Positions 30,989-43,173 of a DNA stretch of 64,000 bases are shown one piece after another. The DNA is from Asterias rubens (lineage: Eukaryota; Echinodermata; Asteroidea; Forcipulatida; Asteriidae), in the NCBI RefSeq assembly GCF_902459465.1, contig NW_022985726.1, forward strand, positions 1 to 64,000, read 5' to 3'. A model generated the notes under the pieces. That model was not told where the DNA came from and did not search any database. It saw only the letters and a list, made by a program, of their open reading frames with translations. Each line of letters starts with the position of its first letter. The first letter of the stretch is position 1. The position numbers and the translations under genes are program-made.

Positions 30989-33299
30989 CATTTTATGCCA
31001 CGGCATCCACAGGATTCTCTGATGACTGCATAATGCAAAACAAAATATTTTGACCAACCCAACTTCTTGAAGATGAAATTGTCAAGGATTATGATCTGCT
31101 GCAATATTTCTGTATTTTTGATCACAATGCATGGTGTTCTTTGTGAATGTCTATGGTAAACATTTTAGTTGATGCTATATAAGAGACTCTTATTTGTTTT
31201 CGTCCAAGAAACTGGCGTCCGTCATTTAAAAAGTAAATGCACTTTGGTCAGGTCTGCCATAATCAGATACAAGACTCTTCATCTATATGGGATTTGAGAC
31301 ATTGCATGGTGAGGTAACAATTTGGTTTGCGGTAACACAATGTGTGTGTATCTACTTGCCAGAGAAATTTTGAGAATTTGTCTTGCTTTATATTCTACTG
31401 TTGGGGAAGATTTAATTCTACTATTGGGGAAGATTTATCGAAATTTGGGAGAAAAGAACTGTCCTGCTTTTTAATTGTCCTACCTTTGCAGTAGGTAAAC
31501 AATTGGCCAGGACTACTACTTTTGCTTAAAGTGGATCAAGGAGACTTTTTTGTTCTTAACTTCACTACTGCGGAATGACTTCTTAATTGGTCTCAACATT
31601 TGGACTAGCCTGCTCTAGTCATGGTCAGGAGACTCTCATCTACTTAACTGGTGTCTGTCATTTCAAACTGAGAGCACTGAAAGAGGAAAAGTGTTGTATA
31701 GAGCCCGTGCTGTGTCAGAACGAGTGGCTGCCGTCTGCCTATGGACTTCTTCTCGTGTCCATGCGGTTGAATGCTATCCCTCCAGTAGTTGGCATACTGA
31801 AGGGCAGTGTCGGTTGCCTTTTAGCCAGGTCATCAGTAGTAGTTGCTGATGGAAGTAGGGGGCAGGTAGGACATGGTCTGCCGCATTCACAGGTTTAGGG
31901 ACCTGCAGTGTATTCCCACTACACCAGGTACGCGTTGCACCTTTAGACTCTTGTGCGCAACCGGTTTGTTTCCAAGTGTTCCATCCAGTATGAACACCTT
32001 AGAGAGACTCTCTGTAACTGGACTGCCATCATCCCACTCCCAAGATGGTGCAAGCAAGATTTATTATTGGTGATGACGGATGGGTCAAACCTCTTAAAGT
32101 CTACATGGAAAAGCGAATGCAAACGCCAGGAATTTGACATTGAACTCTTTCATTCATACTGAGGACTCGGAGCAGAACATTGGTAAACGGAGGTACGCTG
32201 TCTTTTCAGAGGGAGAGGTAAGCACACTATCAATGTATGAATATGATTATTTAAAGGGTTTTGGTACTTTTTGTGCGACACAAAACACAAACATCTACAG
32301 GTTTACATTAAACTTACACGGTTTAATGATGATGTTGGTTGAAAGCTTCCTGTAAAATAATACTTGCTGAGGTGCTTAGTTCTTATGAAATGATTAAGAC
32401 AGTTTTACGGAACTGATTTTCGTCTCAGTGAGAAGAAAATTATTTTAGTATGTAAAAGGTACAAAACTGGTAAATATCTTTTTACCTGTTTGCCACATTA
32501 ACCTTTGCTAGTTATAAATAGTTGATTTTGCACTGACAAGAACATTTCAAATCCAAAAAGATTGCGCTTCAGTATGTCAGTAACTTTTAAGGCTGTTTTC
32601 TCAAATTTAGTTCGATGGTACAATCTGTTTTTTGTAGAAAATGCATTTTTGCATTGTTTGTTTAAATGCTACATGTACATTGATTGAAGCGTTTCAAGTG
32701 AGGCAAGGGTTGTAAATGGTCAAGAGGCCCCTGTTACTTATTAATTAAACCAAATTAAAAAAAGATATCATTAAACATTATTTATGTGATATTATTAATT
32801 GATCGGTTGCAACTTGCTTCGCAGCACCTTTGTTCACACAAAATAACTTATTTCGTTTCAACAAAATATTAATCCCTCGGCATGTTATTTTGAGGTCACA
32901 AAGTGATTTCAGGGGAGCTTAATAGTTTTTTGAAAGAGCACAATAGTATTTCGGGGAACCAAATGGTATTTCAAGGGGACAAGATATTATTTCAAGGGAA
33001 CAAAATGATTTCCTTTGTCACTTAAGGGGCTCCGTAAGCCTAGTTTATGACCAAACATAGCGGGCACTGAAAATACGCAGGGGCTGAAGAAATAAATCTT
33101 TCTTTATCTTGTTGTTACTTACGGCGACCGGGGTGTAACCGCTACGTGAAACGGTTCGCCAATTAAGGCATTGCTGACAACAGTTCTCCACTGGTCTATT
33201 CACTTTATGTCATGTCAGAGTCCCGCTCCAGGATATCGGCAAATGTTGCTCTGGGACGCCCTCTTCATATTTTACCATGTTGAGGCTAGAGGTTCTGCT
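30989..33299. other. region downstream of RAD51D, no recognised gene
   Basis: Holds the RAD51D 3'UTR, whose end I cannot place. A GC-richer stretch at 31587-32220 has short open frames and donor-like GTAGGA, GTACGC and GTAAGC sites. It could be non-coding exons of an unknown transcript, but no domain is visible. About 32930-33010 contains three or four diverged copies of a 25-bp unit (ATTTCAAGGGAACAAAATG). Confidence 0.3.
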
Positions 33300-35634
33300 A
33301 TCCATTTTGTAATGTTTTATATGTGTAAGTCTATAATTCCTAGTTGTGATTTTGGAGGGCTGGGCATTGAGTAGGAGTCTGGTCAGTTTGAGGGATGTGT
33401 TGAAGAGGACTCACTGAAAAAGACCTAGGCATGATGTAGAGTCAGAATGAATAGTAGAGACAGAAATAAGCAGGCAGAATGACCAGAAAGATTAACATGA
33501 CTGGTATGAGCTGATTATTTTATTTCATCACATGGTGGCTGTGAATAGCCTGAATTACAAACAACAAAATGAATTTGATTCTGGTTGATGGGTCTGCACT
33601 AATGTACAACTGTTGATGCTGATCATTGAATGAGAATACTAAACTAATCTGAGTGTTACTAGATTGGATGTTAGTTACAGGTACAATGTTCAGATTGTCG
33701 TTTGAGGATGAAGGTTTTTATAGGGGAATATCTATTTTTATAAAACTTGGATGATCACTGTTTTTTAAGTTGTCTTCAAACCAGATTGTTTTGTTGATAA
33801 GCTCTGTACTAAAACCCAAATTCTTGTTTTCATGAATGGATTGTTGACCATGCAGAGCATGCATTGAATAAGGTTTACCAGCATGTTTTTTTTGTGCATT
33901 TTTTAAAAACTACTCTTTGGTGCAGTTAAAAAGTTAAGATTTAAAACACAAATAAAATGTATACTATATGAGTTGCAAACATTTCCAAAATACAGCAATG
34001 GATGTTTGTTGTGAAAATTCAACTTTCTTACTTCATTTGAAGTTTTTATAATATATGATTATATTGCTGTATTAGGTCAAAAACAGTAAGTTTTCAAGCT
34101 TTCAATAACAATGTAGTATATCAGAAATCAGCTGAATAATATCTAACATATAGTTTAAAATATTTGTCATATTTAGTTTTATTTTATGGACTAATATAAA
34201 CTTTCAAAAACTCCCTAAGGGTCATTACAGTGTTACTTGGTTCACATCAAAAACAGCCTAATTTCCAAAGATCTAGAAAACAAATTGAATTAAAAACAAA
34301 CCATATTTCTTGTTCAAAGCCGATATAACAAATTGTTGCCTATTAAGAGAGACGATTTAAATATCTTCATGTCAAATCTATAGACTTTTGAACTAGTATT
34401 GGTAATTGATAACTATTTTGCTTGAGTATCTCCTTTTTAATTGGGAAAATACAAACATCCTTCTATTTATATACATCCAAGACTACATTTACTTTTCTTC
34501 AGATGATCGTCTACAACCTATTTACATTTGATTTAATTGAATGCTTGCGGTGCCTCTTGCTGTTGGCTTTTGTGAACTACAATGATCTTTACAGCCTAAT
34601 GAACTTGAAGGAGCGTTGTTTGACCAGCATGAATGCTAAACTGCTGTAATTGAATTGCTCATTTTGGAAGATGAATGCTGATGCAAAAGGGGCAATCATT
34701 TTCAAACGAAATCGAAGATGCTTGATATTAAATTGAGTGAATTCTTACTGAAAGTGGTAAGGCAAAGCAATCAAATACATTTAAATTTACAGATACCAGC
34801 AAAACCACACAGATCTGCAAATCACCATTGATATCTAGCCTACACCAAACGTTAATTGTTTTAAAAGGTTTTTTTTTTAGTAATATTCATTACATTGAAG
34901 TAAAAAGATTTGCAAAATTCGCTGAAGGTGCATTAAATTAATGAGGTGTTCAAAATCTCGAATGAAATCACAAAAAAAAGCAATACGTGCATAATTACTG
35001 TGACTGAAATTGGCATGGAGCGAACCCCCCCCCCCCCCCCCACAAAAAAACCCTAATTTTTCCTTAAATTCCTCTTCTACCTTGTGTGGTGCAAGATAAA
35101 AAATATTACATTTTTTAAAACATTCAACATCAATGTCTACTTTGATTTATAGTTTAACTTGAAGCTGACATTAAATTATTGTTTCTGAGTGATTTTTTTC
35201 TTTGATATAATTCCTTGAAGATTGATTTATAATTTCCTATCAAAGCTTGGTTACTAATTTGAGAGGTGCATTTTTATTGAACATGTTTTGACCGATTGTT
35301 AAATTTATATGTTAAAATTACAGTAATCAACTCTTTGTGCTTGCTGAGGGTGCAAAACCAAAATTTCACTTGGCTTGCATGCTTTGTTGATAGGACTTAC
35401 GACGGAGGTGGAAAAGTTTCTTCGTTTTACAGTTCCATGTGCGGTCTGCTGTTTTAAATAACAACGTACAATCTCAAAATACAACTCATCAAACTTCTAG
35501 AAGGGTGGTTGAGAGCAGTTTGTATTTTAAAGGGTTAAACAGAATAGTAGTATAACAAACTATTTAATGTTGTTTTTTGTTCAAGAATTAGCTTCCCAAT
35601 CTTTTTTCCAGTGCTCTATAAAAGTTTACAAATT
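33300..35634. repeat. conserved 3' flank of lectin gene A
   Basis: About 2.3 kb shared with 40975-43173, 50255-52077 and 55090-56942 at high identity, from GGCATGATGTAGAGTCAGAA through CTGCTGTTTTAAATAACAAC. It contains a plus-strand 48-codon frame ending TSMNAKL at 34649 that is shared by the paralogous flanks. It has a C/A-rich stretch with a C15 run at 35027. Confidence 0.9.
35563..35568 (-). promoter_or_regulatory. possible polyadenylation signal ATTAAA, gene A
   Basis: ATTAAA on the minus strand, about 70 nt after the stop codon. The same hexamer sits at the equivalent place in B (43131-43136), C (52008-52013) and D (56874-56879). Confidence 0.4.
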
Positions 35635-36693
35635 TTAGAGGCGCATTTTCATTGAACATGTTTTGACCGATTTGTATCCTGTCCCCCTAAAAAACCAATT
35701 AATACCATCCGGGCTGGTAGATTCATATGGATAATACATACCATTTAAGTTAGTATCATAGCAATTATTATACCACCATCCTCCTTTTCTAGTTACAGCA
35801 CAGTTCATCATGCCCCACAGATCATTATCCTTGTCCTTAGTGGTGAACATCATTCCATTGTGGTATTCAAGTGCATCTTCTGCTGTGCTGCTCGCCTTGT
35901 AGGAGCCAATCTCAAGTATAAAGTTGTCCCCATCAATCTTGAAGTGTCCATATTCAGCAAAGGATTCTTCTCCATCCCATCTGACTATCTCAATCTTCAG
36001 CTTCCATGGTCCTGCAGACTCAGTCAGGGTACGTAGGTTCTCATTTCCAAGCCAGAATTCACCAGGTTTGTCACCAAAGCCATTCTGGTAGTCAACCCAG
36101 TTACGATAGAAATCAACACTGCCATCTTGTCGCCTCTGAATGACCATCCAGCCCTCACCATCAGTGTCCATGTCACAGTAGACTTGCAGGCCATCATTGA
36201 ATCCAGCAGGGAATATTGTGTAGATACCACTCACATGACCTGCTTCGAGAAGCTCCTGGCAACTGCTGTATTGAGGCCCAATGGCTGTATCAGGTTGTGT
36301 AGGGAGTGCTTGGTCAGGTAGAGAGAGGCGGGGTGTTTCTACATCAGCATCAAAGTACACACTACCATAGTGTGTCATGAAGTCATCAGGATACTGAGCC
36401 CTGGTAGCATTGTTGAGCTCACACAGATGATCTTCTATGTTGTAATTGACTGAGTGGCACTGAGGATCAGCATGGCAGTAACTCACACAGAGGACATGAG
36501 ACCAAGTAACTTTTGATTGATATGAAAGTTGAAGTAATTTTCTATTTTCTGCAGATAGAAACTCTTTCATCTTTGTCTTACAGGCAGCTGCATCAGAAGC
36601 TGTTGTTTGATTGATGTTCAAAATGATGAGTGTAAGAGTGATAGCTGCATGTAGCATCAGGAGTTGTGTTTGAGAAGCCATCATACATTGCAT
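35635..36693 (-). CDS. secreted apple/PAN + fibrinogen-domain lectin A (intact, single exon)
   Basis: A 352-aa protein predicted to be secreted and to bind carbohydrate or acetylated ligands, as FReD lectins (ficolins, tachylectins, FREPs) do. It has a signal peptide to about residue 32 and a PAN/apple-like domain with Cys 38, 69, 73, 79 and 91. The N-glycosylation sequon Asn95-Ala-Thr and a Pro-rich linker (120-140) follow. The fibrinogen C-terminal domain spans 142-352, with disulfide candidates Cys145/173 and Cys298/311, calcium-site acidic residues Asp287, 289 and 291 (KDKDND) and an extra Cys346. KGGWWYNNCYDTNLNGMYY is the family signature. Of the early ATGs, Met5 has the best initiation context. 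No intron interrupts the gene. Ligand and tissue are unknown. Confidence 0.92.
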   Translation of the reverse strand: MQCMMASQTQLLMLHAAITLTLIILNINQTTASDAAACKTKMKEFLSAENRKLLQLSYQSKVTWSHVLCVSYCHADPQCHSVNYNIEDHLCELNNATRAQYPDDFMTHYGSVYFDADVETPRLSLPDQALPTQPDTAIGPQYSSCQELLEAGHVSGIYTIFPAGFNDGLQVYCDMDTDGEGWMVIQRRQDGSVDFYRNWVDYQNGFGDKPGEFWLGNENLRTLTESAGPWKLKIEIVRWDGEESFAEYGHFKIDGDNFILEIGSYKASSTAEDALEYHNGMMFTTKDKDNDLWGMMNCAVTRKGGWWYNNCYDTNLNGMYYPYESTSPDGINWFFRGTGYKSVKTCSMKMRL

Positions 36694-36737
36694 GTAGATT
36701 CAGTCTTGGTTGATTTGGATTTGCTTCCAGACCAATA

Positions 36738-36770
36738 TCTCAAAAATAGAGGGCTGACTCTTCACCGGCT
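36738..36770 (-). promoter_or_regulatory. possible core promoter of lectin gene A
   Basis: On the minus strand CTATTTTTGAGATATTGG lies about 50-60 nt before the ATG; CTATTTTTGAG is TATA-like and ATTGG is an inverted CCAAT. The block is conserved upstream of gene D (58043-58062) and partly upstream of C. Weak, from conservation and sequence only. Confidence 0.25.
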
Positions 36771-36838
36771 GAAAACAGGCAGCTACTCTCATTGTAGATG
36801 GTAATGACGCATTGAGCACCAGTCCGTGTAATCCATTC

Positions 36839-37185
36839 ACAATAGAGATATAGATACCCACATTGTATTCATCTTAGTTTTGACACTGCTCTACTTTTTA
36901 GCTTTTTAGCTACCCCCCCCCCACTTCCCCCACAATTAAATCCATTTACAATAGAGACATAGATATCCATACCCACATGGTATTCATCTTACTTTTGACA
37001 CTGCTCTACTTTTTAGCTTTTTAGCTATCCCCCCCCCCACTTCCCCCACAATTAAATCCATTTACAATAGAGACATAGATATCCACATTGTATTCTTCTT
37101 ATTTTTTTAATGAGATTCTTCTTATAAAGCTAAGAAGCTCTAGCTTTTTAGCTTCCCCCCCCCTCCTGCTTCCATTCACAATAGA
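36839..37185. repeat. tandem repeat, about 110-116 bp unit with C-rich core
   Basis: Units start at ACAATAGAGA (36839, 36948, 37064). Each has TTTTAGCTTTTTAGCT, a run of 8-11 C and ACTTCCCCCACAATTAAATC. A further diverged pair lies at 38221-38345, beyond an inserted element. Confidence 0.85.
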
Positions 37186-37190
37186 GATTA

Positions 37191-38220
37191 TTCATTAGCT
37201 GTTTCGCGCAGCGTAGCGCGCTGCGAAACAGCTCTTGTTTTTGTTAAAGTTTTTTTAAATTATTTTTATTTTCCTGTTTCAGTAATTTGAGCCATTGAGA
37301 TAACGCACAATCGTTCTAAGCGGCGTTTTGCATAGTTCCTAAAGAGCAATTGCAATGAAACTTGCAGTGATGAACGGCATTGGTGCAATGATGATCCTAA
37401 AACAAGGATGTCATGATGACGTCATCACCTGGCACGTGACGTCATCTTGAAGGTTTTTATTTAATTATTTGAAAATCTATATTAAATCAGCCACAAGAGA
37501 CCGTAGGTTTCTGTTTGCGGGATTGGGGAGGGATAAATTAGGTCTTCATTTTGTTTCGTGTGCGTGACCTCACAGGACCTCTACTTCCGGTCGAAACCGG
37601 AAGTGGCCCTCTAAGTCAAATGTGGCAAAAGATATGAAGTTGCTTTTAACGATGTTAGTGCCTGGCAAGAGTGGGCAGTTAAAAAAACAAAAACAATGAC
37701 AGCAAAAAATGCAACAGCACCCTCTAGCGGCAGGTTGAAAACTCGTCAAAATGGACTTTTTGAAGATGTGTGTGGTGAAGTTTATTGTAATCACTTCAAA
37801 TTTTACACACACGTTAACTGTCAGGCAGCCATCATATGTGTGAAGTTTCAGATCAATGACGTCATCGGGGGTCGCCTGACGCGGCCTTAAAGGTGCACTT
37901 TTTGAACTAATATAACTCCCTAAGTAATTATGCGATCATGTTGAAACTTGGTATGTTGTTGGATATTGACAAGTTCTTATGAAATGCGAAATGACGTCAT
38001 GATGACGTCGTCACATGATTTTTTATGATTTTTTCAATGTTTGCACCTTTAACACATAAATTGCTATCTGAATATGGTATAATCCAAATTATTTTTTTAT
38101 TTATGCCACATTGGGCAAATTGCTTTGAATACCCAACAAATTTAAAACTCAGTTGAGAAATTTGAAATTTTTGTTGACGAAACAGCTCTGCATTTGCGCA
38201 CAAATGCAATTTAGCTCTAG
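37191..38220 (+). mobile_element. Helitron/Helentron-like non-autonomous element
   Basis: Interrupts the tandem repeat at 36839-38345. The right end has a hairpin GCATTTGCGCACAAATGC (38190-38207), nine bases, then CTAG and a host T, as at Helitron 3' ends. The left end has a strong hairpin AGCTGTTTCGCGCAGCG / CGCTGCGAAACAGCT (37197-37232) and starts TTC rather than a clean TC after A. Both ends share CGAAACAGCTCT. No target duplication and no Rep/helicase ORF are seen. The body carries four TGACGTCA palindromes. Confidence 0.55.
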
Positions 38221-38345
38221 TCTTATTTTTGACGCTGCTCTGCTTTCCAGCTCAACCACCGCTTCCCCCACAATTAAATCCATTTACAATAGAGATGTAC
38301 ACACCCACATTGTTCATCTTAATTTTGACGCAGCTCGGCTTTTCA
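38221..38345. repeat. continuation of the 110-bp tandem repeat
   Basis: TGACGCTGCTCTGCTTTCCA, CCCCCACAATTAAATCCATT and a second TGACGCAGCTCGGCTTTTCA match the units at 36839-37185. Confidence 0.7.
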
Positions 38346-38557
38346 GCTTAAAAAATCCCACCATTTGTTCAGTACGTCTCTGAAAGCCTCTGTGGAATAA
38401 CGACCTTGAGTTCCAATTTCCAGGCAACCAAGTTGCTTCTATTGTTTGCTATTATATGGCTCAAGATGAGACAGCATGGAGGAAATTATTTTACCAAAAC
38501 CCTTTTACTCTGACTTTAAATACTTAAAATGTTTCAACCATGGTACTTGTGGTAGTG

Positions 38558-39594
38558 TCAGCATTTCGTAACCAGTTTCTTGAATGTGACGATCTTGATA
38601 CTCTCAGTCAGCTGCTCAGATCGTTCTGACAATCCAAACACGTATTTCACCAACACATGTTTCAATACGACTGATGCTCTCATCAGCAAAATGTTTGGAT
38701 GGTTTAAAAGAGAAATACAACTGAGTGTCGTCAGCATATACATGATAGTTCTTTTTGTGTCAGATGATGCTATGAACTGGGTAGGTGTACACCGTGAATC
38801 ACAGCGGTCCAAGAAACGACCCCTGGGGGACTGAAAAATCATGAACAACTGGGTCCGATGTGGAATTGCCAATGCGAACATGCTGTGGTCTGTTTTGCAA
38901 ATAGGATTGGCACCATTTAAGGGCATTGCCCTGTAATCCAATAATATCACGAAGTCTCTTTAGTCCAGCTGCTAAGGCCCATATGTGGACAAATTGTGCA
39001 CTTTGGTAAAAGCATGAAACTTCCTGCAGTTGTTATATACACCCTAAAGATCATTTTAAGACTTGGACAAAAAATAGTGTGATCCACAGTGTCAAAAGCC
39101 GCACTCAAATCAAGCAGAATCAGGGCAGTCACATGGCCTTCATCCATAGCACATAAAATGTCATTTTTCACCCGCAATAGTGCCGATTCAGTGCTATGCT
39201 TGGACCTGTATGCTGATTGAAATTTATCAGCAAGGCCAGAGTCAGAGATAACAGTATTCAATCTGGAGGCGACTATGCGCTCAATGGTCTTGCCAACAAA
39301 CTTCAAATTAGCCACCGGTCTGTAGTAAGAAAAAGTCTCAATATCTAAACCTGGCTTCTTGATTAGGGGACGAATGTAAGCAGTCTTAAGACTGTCTGGA
39401 AAATTACCTTGCTCAAAGGACTTGTTCACAATAGTAGTAATAAGAGGTGCTAGAACATTAATACACCTTTTAAGAAGATGTGTAGGTATGGGGTCCAGTT
39501 CACATGATTTAGAAGGAGAACTACTTATTAATTTTATAATCTTAGACACAGTAGCAGATTCAAACTTGGAAATTTTTCTTACATGAGCACACAC
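38558..39594 (-). pseudogene. LINE reverse transcriptase region
   Basis: In the same phase as the upstream frame after one stop: YRPVANLKFVGKTIERIVAS, FQSAYRSKHSTESALLRVKN and LLDLSAAFDTVDH are typical of CR1/L2-group RT. Frameshifts follow near 39040. The catalytic YADD is readable at 38738-38727 in a different frame, and the 3' remainder is lost. Confidence 0.85.
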
Positions 39595-39612
39595 AGGTAA
39601 ATGGTTAGTCTG

Positions 39613-40974
39613 TTATATAGTAGAACTAGTTGCTACAGGGAAAATACTACAAATATTAACAATTTTGTTGCTGAAATAGTTAGAAAAACTATCTGCCAGA
39701 ACCGCATCTGATACACTACTGGGTAATACAGGCTTTTCCTTTGTTTGATTTAGTAGCCCATCAACAACTTTAAATAGTTTCTTCTGATCTCCTGAACAAT
39801 CTGTAATTTGAGAGGAGTAATATTCAATCTTAGCTACATTAATTAATTCATTAACCCTTTGTCTTTGATTACAATACAACTGTCTATCAATATCAAGTCT
39901 TGAGTGCCTCCATTTTCTCTCATGAACTCTGCGCAGCTTTCTAGCAGTCTGTATAGCATCATTAAACCAAGGACTATGAGGTCTCAAACGAACAGATCTA
40001 GTGCGAGCTGGTGCATGCTTGTTCAAAAGACTACTAAGGATAGCCTCATAATTTTGCACACAAGAGTCGAGATCGGTAGAAGTCATATCAAAGTCGGAGA
40101 GTAACACAACCAGATCATTGAGGAAAACATCAACATCAATAGACTTAATGTTACGTGTTGTAATAATAACTTTAGGGGGTTGTGGTTTCTGAAGTGATAA
40201 TTGAGACATAGCAGCAAAGTGATCAGATAACCCAGGATGAAGATAAATACCAGAAACAAGTGTAGCGTTTTCACGAGTTATGAGTAGGTCAAGCAAATGC
40301 CCATGTATGTGCGTTGACCCTGAGACATGCTGATGAAGACCATAGGATTGTAATATGGTCTTAAACCGGATGGCGTTGGTATCATTTAAATTATCCATAT
40401 GAATATTAAAATCACCAACAAAAACAATATTAGATGGAAGAAATAGATAATCATTAATCATGCCCTCAAAATCTTGAAGAAAAATACCAAAAGTCACGTT
40501 CGGCTTACTCGGTGGACGGTACACATTGAGGAGACGGATCGTTTTCGAATTTAAGGTGATACATGAATAGCCTCAAATGATAAGTAAACAGTCATTTCAG
40601 ATTTTAAAGTCACATTAAGTCCGGAACGAAAAAGGATACCAACCCCTCCACCAGCCCTGTCTATTCTTGGTGAGTGGAGAAAGGAGTAACCATTTGGTGT
40701 GATTGCAGTGATGGTGATGTTGTCTGTTGGTTTTATCCAGGTTTCAGTAATGGCTACAATATCTAGATTGTTGCTCAAAACGAAATCAATAAACCCGTCC
40801 ACTTTGCTAACGACCGAACGAGCATTAAGTGCACAAAAGTTTATAAGAGATGCATCGCTGGAAGACACAGACTTCAAATTCTCTAAATAAACACCACGTT
40901 TGTTCCCGTGAACTGTTGGTTTTGAGAAATTATTAGGATGACCGACAACTGGAATCTTGTGGGTAGTCTTGTAG
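39613..40974 (-). pseudogene. LINE apurinic-type endonuclease region
   Basis: The N-terminal part (LNARSVVSK, AITETWIK, RAGGGVGILFR) lies in the frame at 41033-40551. A frameshift near 40540 leads to the C-terminal part at 40524-39613 with GDFNIHMDN and LSDHFAAM, motifs of the APE-type endonuclease. The linker that follows ends at an in-frame stop at 39613. Confidence 0.85.
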
Positions 40975-43173
40975 AGGCATGATGTAGAGTCAGAATGAAT
41001 AGTAGAGACAGAAATAAGAAGGCAGAATGACAAGAAAGATTAACATGACTGGTATGAGCTGATTGTTTTATTTTATCACATGGTGGCTGTGAAATAGCCT
41101 GAATTACAAACAACAAAATGAATTTGATTCTGGCTGATGGGTCTGCACTAATGGTAAACTGTTGATGCTGATCATTGAATGAGAATACTAAACTAATCTG
41201 AGTGTTACTAGATTGGATGTTAGTTACAGGTACAATGTTCAGATTGTCATTTGAGGATGAAGGTTTTTAGAGGAATATCTTTTGTTGTAAAACTTGGATG
41301 ATCACCATTTTTTTTACTGAGTTGTCTTCAAACAAGCTTGTTCATTATATAAGCTCTGTACTTAAACCCCAATTCTTGTTCTCATGAATGGATTGTTGAC
41401 CATGCAGTGCATGCATTGAATAAGGTTTACCAGCATGTTATTTTTGTGCGTTTTTTTAAACTACTATTTGGTGCAGTTAAAAAGTTAAGACTTAAAACAC
41501 AAATAAAACTTACTATTTGAGTTGCAAACATTTCCAAAATACAGCAACAGATGTTTGTTGTGAAAATTCATATTGCGTTAAGACTTTCTTACTTCATTTG
41601 AAGTTTTTATAATATATGATTATATTGCTGTATTAGGTCAAAAACAGTAAGTCCTTTCAATAACAATGTAGTATATCAGAAATCAGCTGAATAATATCTA
41701 ACATATAGTTTAAAAAATTTGTCATTAGTTGAACATTTTTATTGACTTACCTAATATAATTTTCAAAAACTCCCAAGGGTCATTACAGTGTTACTTGGTT
41801 CACATCAAAAACAGCCTAATTTCCAAAGATCTAGAAAACAAATTGAATTAAAAACAAACCACGTTTCCTATTCAAAGCCGATGTTACAAATTGTTGCCTA
41901 TTAAGAGAGACGATTTAAATATCTTCATGTCAAATCTATATACTTTTGAACTAGTATTGGTAATTGATACTATTTTGCTTGAGTATCTCCTTTTTAATTG
42001 AGAAAATACAAACTTCCATAGGACGGAACTTCTATTTATACACATCCAAGACTATATGTACTTTTCTTCAGATGAATTTCTACCACCTATTTACATTTGA
42101 TTTAATTGAATGCTTGACGTGCCTCTTGCTGTTGGCTTTTGTGAACTACAATGATCTGTACAGCCTAATGAACTTGAAGGAGCGTTGTTTGACCAGCATG
42201 AATGCTAAACTGCAGTAATTGAATTGCTCATTTTGTAAGATGAATGCTGATGCAAAAGGGGCAATCATTTTCAAACGAAATCGAAGATGCTTGATATTAA
42301 ATTGAGTGAATTCTTACTGAAAGTGGTAAGGCAAAGCAATCAAATACATTTAAATTTGCAGATACCAGCAAAACCACACAGATCTACAAATCACCATTGA
42401 TATCTAGCCTACAGCAAACGTTAATTGTTTTAAAAGGTTTTTCTTTTAGTAATATTCATTACATTGAAGTAAAAAAGTTGCAAAATTCGCTGAAGGTGCA
42501 TTAAATTAATGAGGTGTTCAAAATCTCGAATGAAATCACAAAAACGCAATACGTGCATAATTACTGTGACTGAAATTGGCATGGTGCGAACCCCCCCCCA
42601 CCCCCCACAAAAAAAACCCTAATTTTTCCTTAAATTCCACTTCTACCTTGTGTGGTGCAAGATAAAAAATATTAATTTTTTTTTAAAACATTCAACATCA
42701 ATGTCTACTTTGATTTATAGTTTAACTTGAAGCTGACATTAAATTATTGTTTCTGAGTGATTTTTTTCTTTGATATAATTCCTTGAAGATTGATTTATAA
42801 TTTCCTATCAAAGCTTGGTTACTAATTTGAGAGGTGCATTTTTATTGAACATGTTTTGACCGATTGTTAAATTTATATGTTAAAATTACAGTAATCAACT
42901 CTTTGTGCTTGCTGAGGGTGCAAAACCAAAATTTCACTTGGCTTGCATGCTTTGTTGATAGGACTTACGACGGAGGTGGAAAAGTCTCTTCGTTTTACAG
43001 TTCCATGTGCGGTCTGCTTGTTTAAATAACAACATACAATCTCAAAATACAACTCATCAAACTTCTACAAGGGTGGTTGAGAGCAGGTTGTATTTTAAAG
43101 GGTTAAACAGAATAGTAGTATAACAAACTATTTAATGTGTTTTTTTGTTCCAGTGTTCTATAATGTAAAAGTT
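40975..43173. repeat. conserved 3' flank of lectin gene B
   Basis: Paralogue of 33417-35634. The plus-strand frame ends at 42218 with the same TSMNAKL. Its outer border is cut by the LINE at 40974. Confidence 0.9.
43131..43136 (-). promoter_or_regulatory. possible polyadenylation signal ATTAAA, gene B
   Basis: Same conserved position as in the other three genes. Confidence 0.4.

Larger units (their letters stand above)
38558..40974 (-). mobile_element. CR1/L2-like LINE, decayed
   Basis: Read on the minus strand the order is endonuclease then reverse transcriptase. It stops abruptly at 40974, where the conserved flank of lectin gene B begins, so it replaced or truncated that flank. No clear target duplication is visible. 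At least two frameshifts and one in-frame stop make it inactive. Confidence 0.85.

Noticed and set aside
31587-31898. 103-codon gene downstream of RAD51D
   Set aside because: No domain and no homologous feature visible; possible non-coding exons only.
34422-34649. Small conserved gene in the lectin flanks (…TSMNAKL)
   Set aside because: The whole flank is equally conserved and two of the four copies lack the ATG; kept only as an observation.
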